DNA from: Bacillus sp. FJAT-14578
GTDB taxonomy: Bacteria; Bacillota; Bacilli; Bacillales; Bacillaceae_H
Direction: 5' to 3'
Length of the DNA stretch: 64,000 bases
Assembly: GCF_000504165.1 (NCBI RefSeq)
Contig: NZ_AYSE01000001.1
Span: 1,054,001 to 1,118,000 of the forward strand
Shown here: piece after piece, positions 15,458 to 24,823 of the stretch
Layout: every line of letters begins with the position of its first letter
How positions within the stretch are numbered: position 1 is the first letter of the stretch
Program-made: the position numbers and the translations under genes
Notes under the pieces: generated by a model
Databases searched by the model: none
Told to the model about the DNA's origin: nothing
Seen by the model: the letters and a program-made list of their open reading frames with translations, nothing else

Positions 15458-17185
15458 TTATTTGTTCACATTCAAATCGTTACGTTTTAAGAATGTTAAT
15501 AAGTCTTCCAATTCGTACGTATTGATGACTTGTTCCGAGCGAATCCAACCTTTTACCGCTGTCGAAACGCCAATCTCCATGTGTTCGAGCATCTCCATAT
15601 TATGCGCGTCTGTGTTGATGACCAACTTTACTCCCGCTTCTTGCGCTTTTCGTAAATGCTCGGCTGCCAAATCAAGTCGATGAGGATTGGCATTCAGCTC
15701 TAACGCTGTGTTCGTCTCTTTAGCCAACTCAATCAACATGTCCATATCTACATCATAGCCTTCTCTCCGACCAATCAATCTCCCGGTCGGATGGGCGATA
15801 AAGTCTACATGGGCATTTTCCAGAGCGGTTTTCAAGCGTTGCATAATCACTTCACGCGGCTGTGAAAAGCTCGAATGGATAGATGCAATGACAAGATCCA
15901 TTTCACTTAACAGTTCATCATCATAATCAAGTGAAGCATCCGGTAAAATATCCATTTCTACCCCGGCTAAAATTGTAAAGTCATCATACTTCTCATTTAA
16001 ACGATCAATCTCTTCCCGCTGCTTGCGTAAGCGCTGGGCCGTTAGCCCGTTCGCTACTTTCAAATATTGGGAATGATCTGTAATCGCCATATAGCGGTAG
16101 CCCTTTTTCCGGCATGCTTCCGCCATTTCTTCAATGGAATAAGCGCCGTCACTCCATGTCGAGTGCATGTGAAGATCACCTTTTATATCATTTAGGGCAA
16201 TAACAGGGTGCGGTTTCATAAATGCCTCGACTTCTGTACCATCTTCCCGTAATTCCGGAGGGATAAAACTCAATCCGAAATGCTGATAAAAAGCCTCTTC
16301 ATTCTCGAATGTGGTCATTTCTCCCGTTTCAGCCTTCTCCACTCCGTACTCGCTTATTTTTTCACCGCGCTCTTTTGCCAGCTGGCGCATGCGAACATTA
16401 TGATCTTTTGAACCGGTAAAATGGTGCAAAGTCGTCGCAAATTCTTGTTCCTTCACTAAGCGGAAATCAACGGAAACATCATATTCATAACCTAGAACGA
16501 CCGATACTTTCGTATCACCGTTCGCAATGATTTCTTTCACCTTCGACAGTGCCGTTAATTGTTCGCGCACTTTTCCGTTATCCTCAGTCGCAATAATGAA
16601 ATCAAGGTCTTTGATCGTTTCCCTCATTCTCCGTAAACTTCCCGCCCTTGAAAATTTCATAATACCATCCATATGTGAGAGTAACTCTTCAATTTCCTCT
16701 GCAATCGGCAGCATGAACGCTAAAGGAAGGCGGTCGGGGCGTTTTCCGAATTCTTCAATGGAAGCAAGGATTTTTTCTTCCGTTTTTTTGCCGAAACCGC
16801 TTAATTCCTGTACTTTATGATGTAAACAAGCTTCTTTTAACGATTCAATATCTTCTACTTGAAGTTCTTTGTATAGCTTCGCAATCTTTTTACCGCCAAG
16901 ACCCGGCAGTTTCAACAGTGGAATTAACCCTGCCGGCACTTCCCTTTGCAAGTCTTCTAAAACAGAAGACTTTCCTGTCTGTATGTACTCTTCAATGACT
17001 GCAGCCGTTCCCTTGCCGATCCCAGACATTTGAGTAAAGTCCTCAATGTCCGATAAGCTTCTTTCATCACTTTCGATAGCTGCAGCAGCTTTACGAAAAG
17101 CCGAGATTTTAAATGGGTTATCCCCTTTGAGTTCCATATAAACCGCAATCGTTTCTAACAGTTTGATAATTTCCTTTTTATTCAC
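15458..17185 (-). CDS. polX: DNA polymerase X with PHP domain
   Basis: About 575 residues. The N-terminal half is a family X polymerase: helix-hairpin-helix segments (MSGIGKGTA, LPGLGGKK, SGFGKKTE) and the nucleotidyl-transferase GSLRRMRETIKDLDFI with its acidic residues. The C-terminal half is a PHP phosphoesterase/nuclease domain beginning DLHMHSTWSDGAYS and containing ITDHSQYL, HPTGRL and NTDAHN. It acts in base-excision-type gap filling. I chose GTG at 17185 (MNKKEII) because it aligns with B. subtilis PolX; a weak GAGGCGG lies upstream. An ATG at 17215 would add ten residues. Confidence 0.95.
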   Translation of the reverse strand: MNKKEIIKLLETIAVYMELKGDNPFKISAFRKAAAAIESDERSLSDIEDFTQMSGIGKGTAAVIEEYIQTGKSSVLEDLQREVPAGLIPLLKLPGLGGKKIAKLYKELQVEDIESLKEACLHHKVQELSGFGKKTEEKILASIEEFGKRPDRLPLAFMLPIAEEIEELLSHMDGIMKFSRAGSLRRMRETIKDLDFIIATEDNGKVREQLTALSKVKEIIANGDTKVSVVLGYEYDVSVDFRLVKEQEFATTLHHFTGSKDHNVRMRQLAKERGEKISEYGVEKAETGEMTTFENEEAFYQHFGLSFIPPELREDGTEVEAFMKPHPVIALNDIKGDLHMHSTWSDGAYSIEEMAEACRKKGYRYMAITDHSQYLKVANGLTAQRLRKQREEIDRLNEKYDDFTILAGVEMDILPDASLDYDDELLSEMDLVIASIHSSFSQPREVIMQRLKTALENAHVDFIAHPTGRLIGRREGYDVDMDMLIELAKETNTALELNANPHRLDLAAEHLRKAQEAGVKLVINTDAHNMEMLEHMEIGVSTAVKGWIRSEQVINTYELEDLLTFLKRNDLNVNK

Positions 17186-17276
17186 TTTCGTCACACCGCC
17201 TCTATGGTATATCATTATAAGATATCATGTAATTTATTATGCGCTAACTCAAAAACTCCATCAGTCAATAAAATAA

Positions 17277-17322
17277 ACCGTCTCCGAAACCCTTGACTAC
17301 ACTGGATCTCACAGGACGGTTC
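17277..17322. repeat. Divergent hairpin-B repeat between cvpA and polX
   Basis: AACCGTC and GACGGTT arms enclose a segment with CACTGGATCTCACA, which resembles the conserved loop side of the 507-567 and 12382-12443 copies. It lies downstream of cvpA and may help end its transcript. Confidence 0.5.
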
Positions 17323-17347
17323 ACTTTATGGACCTTTAACTTTCATT

Positions 17348-17893
17348 TTAAAGGGTTGTATAATAGTGCCTCCATAAATCCTGGATGGCAGAAGATAAAA
17401 TTGGAGTGTCGTTCACGATGAACATTGCCATAAAGGATTGCTGAATGGGTTCTTGAATTTCATTGACGGGAACAATCGCACCAATGTAAAGAAGAACGAA
17501 TGAAACAAGATAGACTTCAGCAAAGCCTAAGATACCGCCGCCCCATCTATTTAATTGCTTAAGCACAGGCAGCTGTGCCAACGAATGAAGCATTGAACCA
17601 ACCATTCCCAATAACAGCTTCGTCCCGAAAAATAAAATGGCAAATCCAATCATACGGTAAAATGCTTCTTCTATGTACGCTTGTTCAAATAGGAAGGACG
17701 TCATTCCCTGCATTTGGATTTCCGGAAACGGAATAATCAGCTTGAGTCTTGGAGCAAGCTGGTCGTTGAATGAATAAGCAACGAGAAAGGCCGCAGCAAA
17801 ACCAATCAAATGAACGAGCTGGCGAATAAGCCCGCGCTTAATTCCAGCTAAGAACCCTAAAATGAGCAAACCGATCAAAATAATGTTTAGCAT
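17348..17893 (-). CDS. yshB: CvpA-family membrane protein (YshB)
   Basis: 181 residues with four hydrophobic helices, the first being LNIILIGLLILGFLAGI followed by KRGLIRQ. This is the CvpA/colicin V production family, whose Bacillus member has no firm role. AAAGGA lies nine bases before ATG 17893. An ATG nine bases earlier overlaps the zapA stop (ATGA) but has no room for a ribosome binding site. It is co-transcribed with zapA. Confidence 0.88.
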   Translation of the reverse strand: MLNIILIGLLILGFLAGIKRGLIRQLVHLIGFAAAFLVAYSFNDQLAPRLKLIIPFPEIQMQGMTSFLFEQAYIEEAFYRMIGFAILFFGTKLLLGMVGSMLHSLAQLPVLKQLNRWGGGILGFAEVYLVSFVLLYIGAIVPVNEIQEPIQQSFMAMFIVNDTPILSSAIQDLWRHYYTTL

Positions 17894-17898
17894 AGCCG

Positions 17899-18159
17899 TC
17901 ATTCCTTTGGATCTTGAAATTGTCTCTCTATTTTTTCATAATCATCTTTTAATTTAAGAAAATCATGCACTACATTTACAGCCGTCAAAACGGCCAGCTT
18001 ATTTATATCTAAATGTGGATTTTTTGCACTTATTTCACGCATTTTATCGTCGACGATGGAAGCCACAAGACGAATGTGACTTGTGCTTTCTGTTCCGACG
18101 ATTGTATATTGTTGTCCAAAAATATCAACTGTCGTACGTGTTTTAGGTTGTTCTGACAC
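17899..18159 (-). CDS. zapA: Cell division protein ZapA
   Basis: 86 residues. It binds FtsZ and promotes Z-ring bundling. The N-terminal [14 protein letters not shown] strand pattern and the C-terminal helix with [17 protein letters not shown] fit ZapA/YshA. The GTG start at 18159 follows GGAGG by seven bases. A longer reading to 18228 contains unrelated residues and was rejected. It starts the zapA-cvpA pair, divergent from rnhC. Confidence 0.93.
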   Translation of the reverse strand: MSEQPKTRTTVDIFGQQYTIVGTESTSHIRLVASIVDDKMREISAKNPHLDINKLAVLTAVNVVHDFLKLKDDYEKIERQFQDPKE

Positions 18160-18237
18160 AAAAAGTCCTCCGTTCCACCAAATCCTAATCCTTATCATAC
18201 CATGAAGCGATGTGCCATGGAAAGACATGTACTGTTA

Positions 18238-18280
18238 AATAACAGAACATGGATAAAAAGAGATCCATGTTCTGTTATTT
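18238..18280. repeat. Perfect 18-bp inverted repeat between divergent zapA and rnhC
   Basis: AAATAACAGAACATGGAT (18238-18255) is mirrored at 18263-18280 across a seven-base loop. Forward it is followed by ATAACTTTTTT, so it looks like an intrinsic terminator, yet it lies between two gene starts. Confidence 0.8.
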
Positions 18281-18389
18281 ATAACTTTTTTGAGCTTATT
18301 TTAGATGAAAAAAGATAGTCAAGTTAGGAAGTTAGGATATGTTCATATACAATAAATAAAGGAAGTTTCCATCAAAAAGGAGTTAATTT

Positions 18390-19319
18390 ATGTCAAATAC
18401 AGTTTTGAAAATGAATGCTGGACAATTAGAGAGCATGAGGGAACATTACCGTGCAAAGCTAGCCGAGAAAGTGCCGCAAGGGGGGCTTTTTGTCGCCAAA
18501 ACAGGAAGCTGCACAATTACGGCTTATCGTTCCGGGAAAGTACTGTTTCAAGGACAAGGAGCTGAAGCTGAAGCGGCCAAATGGGGAACCGTCAAACTTG
18601 AACCGTCCTCTCCCGCTCCTTCCCGTAAACCTGCCAGTACATTGCCTTCGGATATTGCAAGGCGATCTTTTATCGGCTCAGATGAAGTGGGCACAGGAGA
18701 TTACTTCGGTCCGATGACCGTTGTGGCCGCCTATGTTGATAAGCAGCAAATTCCCCTGCTTCAAGAACTGGGGGTGCGCGATTCCAAAAGCCTAACGGAT
18801 GAAAAGATTACCGCAATTGCCAAACAACTCATTTCCATTCTCCCATACAGCCTGCTCATTTTACATAATGACAAATACAATGAATGGCAGCAAAAAGGAA
18901 TGTCACAAGGAAAGATGAAGGCTCTTCTCCATAATCAAGCAATCGGAAATGTGTTAAAGAAGATGGCCCCCATTAAACCGGAAGGCATTCTCATTGACCA
19001 GTTTGCTGAACGGGGAGTTTACTATAAACACATCGCTTCCCAAAAAGAGATTGTAAAAGAAAATGTATACTTCAGCACAAAAGGCGAAAGCATCCATATT
19101 GCGGTTGCCGCCGCTTCGATGATTGCCCGTTATGCCTTTTTGAAGGAGATGGACAAGCTAAGTGAAAAAGCCGGGTTTACCTTACCTAAAGGAGCAGGAG
19201 CCCAAGTGGATATCGCCGCTGCCCGCCTTATCAAACAAAAAGGTGAACAAGTCCTTCCTTCATTCACCAAATTCCATTTTGCCAACTCACAAAAAGCGAT
19301 GAAGATTGCCAAAAAGTAA
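18390..19319 (+). CDS. rnhC: Ribonuclease HIII
   Basis: 309 residues on the plus strand. It degrades the RNA strand of RNA-DNA hybrids. The N-terminal TBP-like substrate domain (about 1-85) is followed by the catalytic domain with SDEVGTGDYFGP, DSKSLTDEKI, IDQFAERG and the late DIAAARLIKQ region. ATG follows AAAAGGAGTTAATTT. It is divergent from zapA and convergent with pheT, as in B. subtilis. Confidence 0.95.
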   Translation: MSNTVLKMNAGQLESMREHYRAKLAEKVPQGGLFVAKTGSCTITAYRSGKVLFQGQGAEAEAAKWGTVKLEPSSPAPSRKPASTLPSDIARRSFIGSDEVGTGDYFGPMTVVAAYVDKQQIPLLQELGVRDSKSLTDEKITAIAKQLISILPYSLLILHNDKYNEWQQKGMSQGKMKALLHNQAIGNVLKKMAPIKPEGILIDQFAERGVYYKHIASQKEIVKENVYFSTKGESIHIAVAAASMIARYAFLKEMDKLSEKAGFTLPKGAGAQVDIAAARLIKQKGEQVLPSFTKFHFANSQKAMKIAKK

Positions 19320-19350
19320 AAGCCATGAGCCGGCCGGCTCATGGCTTTTT
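19318..19350 (+). terminator. rnhC terminator
   Basis: AGCCATGAGCCGG pairs with CCGGCTCATGGCT (19321-19346), followed by a TTTTTT run on the plus strand, immediately after the rnhC stop. Confidence 0.9.
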
Positions 19351-19368
19351 TCGTTATATAAATGTACC

Positions 19369-19508
19369 TTCAAAAAGGAGGACAAAAAGGACTGAGAAGT
19401 TCAAGGAAGCGTAGCTTTGAGCAACGGAGCGTATGTTATTAATACGTGAGTAGCGGAGAAGCAAGCTGACGCCGAAATTCGACAGTCATTTTTCCCGGAC
19501 TTTTTGAA
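19369..19508. repeat. 140-bp dispersed intergenic repeat, copy 1
   Basis: It starts TTCAAAAAGGAGGAC and ends CCGGACTTTTTGAA, so the ends are imperfect inverted repeats. About 88 percent of it by eye matches 39254-39395, including GAGAAGTTCAAGGAAGCG and AATACGTGAGTAGCGGAGA. It lies 13 bp past the pheT stop. No coding capacity is evident. Confidence 0.9.
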
Positions 19509-19520
19509 AACCTCTATAAA

Positions 19521-21935
19521 TTAAGAACGTAAGGATGCGCCAAAAGTTTCCTCTACTGCTTGCAGTACACGCTCATGCGCTTTTGTTACATCTTCATCCG
19601 TTAATGTACGTTCCGGATCGAAATAGCGAAGAGAGAAGGCCACCGATTTTTTGCCAGGCTCCATCTTTTCACCTTCGTACAAGTCAAATACTGTGACATC
19701 CTTCAGCAGCTTGCCGCCCGCTTCTTCGATAACACGCTGGATATCACCGGCAGACACAGCCTTCTCCACAACAAGAGCGATATCTCGAGAAATGGATGGG
19801 AAGCGTGGAATCGGCTCATATTGCACTTCTTGAACATCTGTTGTCAATAATGTTTGTAAATCCAATTCAAAAACATACATTTCGCGCAAATCCAGGTCTT
19901 TTTGTACAGCCGGATGAAGCTGGCCGACAAATCCAACGCTTGAACCATTCAAGAATACTTCAGCCGTACGACCAGGGTGCATGCCTTCTTTAGCTGCGAG
20001 TTTGTATTCAATTTGATCGGTTACACCCAATAAATTGAAGACTCCTTCTACAATGCCTTTTACAACGTAGAAGTCAACGGCTTTCTTTTCGCCTTGCCAT
20101 CCGTGCATATGCCACAATCCCGTTACCGCACCAGCCAGGCGTTCTTTCTCTTGCGGAAGATCCCCTTGAGCTTTTGCAAGGAATACAGAACCGATTTCGT
20201 AAAGGGCAACCGAATCGATTTGGCGTGCATTGTTATGTTTTACCGCTTCTAAAAGGTGTGGCACAAGGCTTAAACGAAGAGTACTGCGCTCCTCACTCAT
20301 CGGCATCGCCAAACGAATGGCTTCGCCTTGTTCGAGTGCAAATTGAGCCGCTTTTTCTTCACTTGTCAATGAGTACGTAATCGCTTGTAAAAGGCCCGCA
20401 CCTTCCAAGAAACCACGAACTTTACGGCGTTTTTCTTGATAAGGGGTTAAACGGCCCGGCGTCGCTTCAGAAATCGGAAGCGTTGTCGGTAAATGATCAT
20501 AGCCATATAAACGCGCTACTTCTTCCACTAAGTCTTCCTCAATCGTAATATCTCCGCGTCTTGTCGGAACCGTTACGACAAAGCTTCCCTCTTCTTCTTT
20601 CACATCGAATTGAAGACGCATGAAAATATCTTTTACTTGTTCTCCTGTTAATTCGGTACCGAGAACACCGTTAATACGTTTTAATGAAATGGAGATAACA
20701 GCAGGTTCCATTGTCATCGTATCAACTTCCACTGTTCCGTCTACAATCTCACCGCCGGCATATAAAGCCATTAATGAAGCCGCACGGTCTGCTGCTAAAC
20801 GAGTACGGTTTGGATCAATTCCTTTTTCAAAACGAGCGCTTGCCTCACTGCGTAATCCATGATCCTTTGATGCTGTACGGACCGTTAATCCTTTAAAATA
20901 AGCTGATTCGATTAAAACCGTTGTCGTATCGTTTTGTACTTCAGAATTAGCTCCGCCCATAACCCCAGCCAATGCGATAGGTTCAGTTCCATTTGTGATG
21001 ACAAGGTGCTCTTCTGTTAATGCGCGTTCTGCATCATCAAGCGTCACGATTTTCTCGCCATTTTGGGCACGTCTTACTAGAATCTCTTTTGAACCGAGAC
21101 GGCCGTAGTCAAATGCGTGAAGCGGCTGACCGTATTCTAACAAGATGTAGTTTGTAATATCCACGACATTGTTATGCGGGCGGATACCTGCTGCCATTAA
21201 ACGCGTTTGCATCCAAAGCGGCGAAGGAGCGATTTTTACATTCTTCACTACTCGCGCCACATATAACGGGTTGTCTTCTTTTGCATCCACTTTGACCGAA
21301 ATATAATCGGAAGCTTTCTCATTGTTCGTTTCTAAGGCTACTTCCGGATATTTGACCTCACGTCCTAAAATAGCCGCCACTTCATGGGCAACCCCTAACA
21401 TGCTTAGGGCGTCAGAACGGTTTGGCGTCAATCCTAGCTCCAATACCTTATCATTTAAATTCAACAGTTCCAATGCATCTGCCCCTGGTTCTACATCGTT
21501 CGGAAAGACGAAAATTCCTTCTTGATATTCTTTCGCCACAAGTTTCCCTTCTACTCCAAGCTCTTGAAGGGAACAAATCATTCCGTTTGATTCTTCACCG
21601 CGAAGTTTTGCTTTTTTAATTTTGAAGTTGCCTGGTAAAACGGCTCCGACTTTGGCTACGGCCACTTTTTGACCTTGGGCCACATTGGGTGCTCCGCAAA
21701 TAATTTGAACTGGCTCGCCTTCCCCAAGATCCACTAAACATTTATTCAGTTTATCGGCATTCGGATGCTGTTCGCGTTCTACAACATGACCGATGACGAC
21801 ACCGCTGACTCCTTCTCCTAAATCTTCTACGCCTTCTACTTCAATTCCGCTTCTTGTAATCTTTTCAGCTAATTCTTCTGCTGAAATCCCTGTTAAATCC
21901 ACATACTCTTGTAACCAACGATATGATACAAACAT
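19521..21935 (-). CDS. pheT: Phenylalanyl-tRNA synthetase beta subunit
   Basis: 804 residues. It forms the alpha2-beta2 enzyme that charges tRNA-Phe. Domains: an N-terminal tRNA-binding/OB domain ([17 protein letters not shown]), the B3/4 editing region, B5, a catalytic-like core with [15 protein letters not shown], and a C-terminal FDX-ACB anticodon domain ([13 protein letters not shown]). ATG 21935 follows GGGAGGG by eight bases. It lies 16 bp after pheS and is controlled by the same T-box. Confidence 0.98.
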   Translation of the reverse strand: MFVSYRWLQEYVDLTGISAEELAEKITRSGIEVEGVEDLGEGVSGVVIGHVVEREQHPNADKLNKCLVDLGEGEPVQIICGAPNVAQGQKVAVAKVGAVLPGNFKIKKAKLRGEESNGMICSLQELGVEGKLVAKEYQEGIFVFPNDVEPGADALELLNLNDKVLELGLTPNRSDALSMLGVAHEVAAILGREVKYPEVALETNNEKASDYISVKVDAKEDNPLYVARVVKNVKIAPSPLWMQTRLMAAGIRPHNNVVDITNYILLEYGQPLHAFDYGRLGSKEILVRRAQNGEKIVTLDDAERALTEEHLVITNGTEPIALAGVMGGANSEVQNDTTTVLIESAYFKGLTVRTASKDHGLRSEASARFEKGIDPNRTRLAADRAASLMALYAGGEIVDGTVEVDTMTMEPAVISISLKRINGVLGTELTGEQVKDIFMRLQFDVKEEEGSFVVTVPTRRGDITIEEDLVEEVARLYGYDHLPTTLPISEATPGRLTPYQEKRRKVRGFLEGAGLLQAITYSLTSEEKAAQFALEQGEAIRLAMPMSEERSTLRLSLVPHLLEAVKHNNARQIDSVALYEIGSVFLAKAQGDLPQEKERLAGAVTGLWHMHGWQGEKKAVDFYVVKGIVEGVFNLLGVTDQIEYKLAAKEGMHPGRTAEVFLNGSSVGFVGQLHPAVQKDLDLREMYVFELDLQTLLTTDVQEVQYEPIPRFPSISRDIALVVEKAVSAGDIQRVIEEAGGKLLKDVTVFDLYEGEKMEPGKKSVAFSLRYFDPERTLTDEDVTKAHERVLQAVEETFGASLRS

Positions 21936-21950
21936 GTGCAATCCCTCCCT

Positions 21951-22985
21951 TTATGCTCGTTTAAATTGTTGTAAGAAACGTACATCATTTGTATAGAAAT
22001 GACGAATATCATCTACGCCATACTTTAACATCGCAATACGCTCCGGTCCCATACCGAAAGCGAACCCTTGATATTTCTTCGAATCATAGCCGGCCATTTC
22101 AAGCACGTTCGGGTGAACCATCCCGGCACCTAAAATTTCAATCCAGCCTGTTTTCTTACATACATTACAGCCTTTGCCGCCGCACTTATGACAAGATACG
22201 TCCACCTCAACAGATGGTTCAGTAAACGGGAAGAAGCTGGGGCGCAAACGGATTTCACGCTCTTCACCGAACATTTTTTTCGCAAACACTTCAAGTGTAC
22301 CTTTTAAATCGCTCATGCGAATGTTTTCATCAATCACAAGACCCTCAATTTGCGTGAACTGATGGGAATGTGTCGCATCATCATTATCACGGCGATACAC
22401 TTTACCAGGGCAAATGATTTTAATCGGCCCTTTCCCTTCGTTTTTCTCCATCGTACGCGCCTGTACCGGAGATGTATGCGTGCGAAGTAAAATTTCCTCT
22501 GTAATATAGAAGGAATCTTGCATATCGCGTGCAGGGTGGCCTTTCGGCAAGTTCAACGCTTCAAAGTTGTAGTAGTCTTTCTCTACTTCAGGACCTTCGG
22601 CAATCGAATAGCCCATGCCCAGAAATAAATCTTCAATTTCTTCTACTACCGCTGTTAACGGATGATGATTTCCTACTTTCACAGGGCGCCCAGGAAGCGT
22701 CACATCAATGGTCTCAGATGCTAATCTTTGCTCGACTTCCGCTTGTTCCAGCCCCTTTTGTTTTGCTTCCAAACTTGAAGCAATCGCTTCACGAACGTCA
22801 TTTGCCAATGCTCCCATGACAGGACGCTCCTCAGCCGATAATTTTCCCATTCCACGCAAAACCTCTGTGATAGGCCCCTTTTTCCCAAGGTAAGCGACAC
22901 GCACATCGTTTAGCGCTTTTAAATCAGTTGCCGTTTCAATCTTTGCAATCGCTTCTTGCTGCAGCTCTTTTAAACGTTCTTTCAT
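21951..22985 (-). CDS. pheS: Phenylalanyl-tRNA synthetase alpha subunit
   Basis: 344 residues, the catalytic subunit. An N-terminal coiled coil is followed by the class II core: [14 protein letters not shown], the motif 2 region [17 protein letters not shown], and the motif 3 region [19 protein letters not shown] at 22985 follows GGAGGAAG; a TTG six bases earlier is too close to that site. Expression is expected to rise when uncharged tRNA-Phe binds the T-box leader upstream. Confidence 0.98.
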   Translation of the reverse strand: MKERLKELQQEAIAKIETATDLKALNDVRVAYLGKKGPITEVLRGMGKLSAEERPVMGALANDVREAIASSLEAKQKGLEQAEVEQRLASETIDVTLPGRPVKVGNHHPLTAVVEEIEDLFLGMGYSIAEGPEVEKDYYNFEALNLPKGHPARDMQDSFYITEEILLRTHTSPVQARTMEKNEGKGPIKIICPGKVYRRDNDDATHSHQFTQIEGLVIDENIRMSDLKGTLEVFAKKMFGEEREIRLRPSFFPFTEPSVEVDVSCHKCGGKGCNVCKKTGWIEILGAGMVHPNVLEMAGYDSKKYQGFAFGMGPERIAMLKYGVDDIRHFYTNDVRFLQQFKRA

Positions 22986-23024
22986 GCTCAAACTTCCTCC
23001 TTTATATGATCCATCTTTTCATGA

Positions 23025-23294
23025 AAATACAAAAAACCTCCTCCCGGAAAGGGACGAGGTTTGATCGCGGTACCACCCTTATTTACGGCAAAACAAACAT
23101 ATGCCGTACAACTTAAGCTACATAACGGTATAAACCGGAACACCTTTACATCTTATTGATGGTCCAAGTGTCAGCTCAGGAGGCGAATTCACTTATGTCT
23201 ACCATAAAAATGCTTTCAGTCACGGCATTTTCTCCCTAAATGGCGCGTAATAAGCTACTGTTCTCCGTCTTTGCTTTTTCATATGTAATTCATT
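23025..23294 (-). promoter_or_regulatory. T-box leader of pheST (Phe specifier)
   Basis: On the minus strand the T-box AGGGTGGTACCGCG lies at 23066-23079, followed by a terminator (23031-23062) with an ACCTCGTCCC/GGGAGGAGGT stem and T-run. The specifier is read as TTC (Phe) at 23185-23187, placed before GCCTCCTGAGCT. The transcript should start near 23294. Confidence 0.93.
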
Positions 23295-23300
23295 TTCTTT

Positions 23301-23329
23301 ATTATATGGAAAATGAATTAATGTTGCAA
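23301..23329 (-). promoter_or_regulatory. pheST promoter
   Basis: Minus strand TTGCAA (23324-23329), 17 bp, TATAAT (23301-23306). The -35 lies directly next to the rRNA methyltransferase stop codon. Confidence 0.88.
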
Positions 23330-24088
23330 CTACCTGCCGCGTAAATAATACAGCAAAATACCTGCTGCGACTGCCACATTGAGCGACTCGCTCTTCCCGT
23401 AAATCGGAATATATAAATTTTCATCCGTCTGCTCCAATAACGAATCTGCCACTCCGCTTCCTTCATTCCCTACCAAAAGAGCAAAGGAATGGCTTGGCTG
23501 CACATCCATATAAGGTTTTGCATCATTTAAGGACGTGCCATAAACTGAAATGCCTCGATGTTTAAGAGCGGGAATCATTTCCTCCAGCTGCCCTTTAATA
23601 ACCGGTAAATGAAAAATGGCTCCTTGAGTCGAACGAATCACCTTACTGTTGTATAAATCGACGCTTCCGGTCCCGACTACTACCAATTCCACTCCAGCGG
23701 CATCCGCCGTTCGAATCATCGTACCCAAATTCCCAGGATCTTGAACAGCATCGATTAATAGAACTTTGTTCACACCTTCAGGAATCTCATCGTTTTTTTG
23801 TTGATAACAAACTGCAGCTATTCCTTGCGGTGTTTCCGTATCCGAAATCGCCTTCATGATGTCGCCGGCGACCACAACAATGGAAACATCATCCACATCC
23901 CAGCTGGAAGGAATATTCGCTTCTTCTGATATGATTAGTTCTTTTACCGTTTGTTTCGTCCGAAGCGCTTCTTCGACTAAATGATAGCCTTCCACTAAAA
24001 ATAAACCGTTTTTATCCCTTTCTTTTTTCGTATGCAATTTTTTCCACATTTTCACTTGTGGATTTTTCACCGAATCGATTCTCTTCAC
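23330..24088 (-). CDS. ysgA: TrmH/SpoU-family RNA 2'-O-methyltransferase (YsgA)
   Basis: 252 residues. An N-terminal RNA-binding substrate domain precedes the SPOUT methyltransferase domain, with the knot motifs DAVQDPGNLGTMIRTADAAG, LLVGNEGSGV and LYIPIYGKSESLNVAVAAGI (each quoted separately). It probably methylates 23S rRNA ribose; the exact site is not derivable. The GTG start at 24088 has GGAG eight bases upstream. Position before pheST is as in B. subtilis. Confidence 0.92.
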   Translation of the reverse strand: MKRIDSVKNPQVKMWKKLHTKKERDKNGLFLVEGYHLVEEALRTKQTVKELIISEEANIPSSWDVDDVSIVVVAGDIMKAISDTETPQGIAAVCYQQKNDEIPEGVNKVLLIDAVQDPGNLGTMIRTADAAGVELVVVGTGSVDLYNSKVIRSTQGAIFHLPVIKGQLEEMIPALKHRGISVYGTSLNDAKPYMDVQPSHSFALLVGNEGSGVADSLLEQTDENLYIPIYGKSESLNVAVAAGILLYYLRGR

Positions 24089-24142
24089 CGTTCTGTCTCC
24101 TTCTTTTATATAAAATCAATTCAATATTTGAATATTTATTAT

Positions 24143-24195
24143 TGATTTGCTCCTATCCATGCTTTTGCGCTCTTCCATCTCGAATACGCTCACAA
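24143..24195 (-). promoter_or_regulatory. Conserved upstream box, copy 1
   Basis: Read on the minus strand it contains GTATTCGAGATGGAAGAG and GCATGGATAGGAG. The GGATAGGA part ends 63 bp before the ysgA start. Similar boxes lie 64 and 66 bp before two other minus-strand genes (26528-26575, 36396-36440). Confidence 0.55.
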
Positions 24196-24204
24196 AGGTT
24201 CTCG

Positions 24205-24250
24205 ATAAGCAGTTGACAAGCTCCCGTACGGGAGCTTGTCAACTGCTTAT
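24205..24250. repeat. 46-bp perfect palindrome
   Basis: ATAAGCAGTTGACAAG plus CTCCCGT is mirrored with no loop. It is related to 36442-36492 (same TTGACAAG core, same ends), with stem differences that keep pairing. It lies between ysgA and sspI and could block read-through into sspI. Confidence 0.85.
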
Positions 24251-24339
24251 AACATTATAGCTTAATTCTTCTTACATAGAAAATCATAATAAGACTCACA
24301 ATAACAGTGTAATTTCACACTAAATTTGAGGTGATGAAA

Positions 24340-24546
24340 ATGAGCTTAAATTTACGAAATGCCATTATATCAAATGTTTCGGGAAATTCACAACAAGAAC
24401 TCGAAGCAACCATTATGGATGCCATCCAAAGCGGCGAAGAAAAAATGCTTCCAGGTTTAGGCGTTTTATTCGAAGTCATCTGGAAAAATTCAAACGAGCA
24501 AGACAAAAACGAAATGCTGTCAACTCTTGAAAAAGGACTGCACTAG
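24340..24546 (+). CDS. sspI: Small acid-soluble spore protein I
   Basis: 68 residues, [16 protein letters not shown] at the start and ending TLEKGLH, matching the SspI family of minor spore coat-core SASPs made in the forespore. ATG 24340 follows GAGGTGA; an in-frame GTG nine bases upstream overlaps that site and was rejected. A CATAATA at 24285-24291 resembles a SigG -10, but I could not place a convincing -35. Confidence 0.93.
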   Translation: MSLNLRNAIISNVSGNSQQELEATIMDAIQSGEEKMLPGLGVLFEVIWKNSNEQDKNEMLSTLEKGLH

Positions 24547-24549
24547 AAA

Positions 24550-24720
24550 GAACGAAACCTAAGGGCGTGACGTCAATCTCCACGGCTTCATTTGCACATC
24601 CGTATGCTTCAAGCGAAGGCTACTGTTCACAGAAGGCCGACTAAAGCCGCCAGTCCTTTGGCAACGTCGGCATGACTCACATCCTGTAAGCCCAAGGAAA
24701 AAGAGATTGATCCATAAGGC
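24550..24720. repeat. Diverged intergenic repeat with GGCAACGTC core
   Basis: The stretch GACTAAAGCCGCCAGTCC-TTGGCAACGTCGGCATGAC resembles GACTAACATCGCCGCGTCC-GCGGCAACGTCTGCGTGAC in the 28954-29169 element. It is non-coding and lies downstream of sspI. Confidence 0.55.
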
Positions 24721-24781
24721 ACTTTTTGTCTTATGAGAGCAATTATCTTTTCCCGTAATGTGCTAGGAAACGCAGCTAGAC

Positions 24782-24823
24782 AATAAGAAAAGACGGTTGG
24801 TTCCCCAACCGTCTTTTCTTATT
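24782..24823. terminator. Bidirectional terminator between sspI and ysdC
   Basis: AATAAGAAAAGACGGTTGG pairs perfectly with CCAACCGTCTTTTCTTATT. A-run and T-run flanks suit both converging transcripts. It overlaps the last bases of ysdC. Confidence 0.9.

Noticed and set aside
19369-19508. Remnant of an insertion sequence with a transposase
   Set aside because: The element is only 140-142 bp and has no reading frame; a MITE-like repeat is all that can be claimed.
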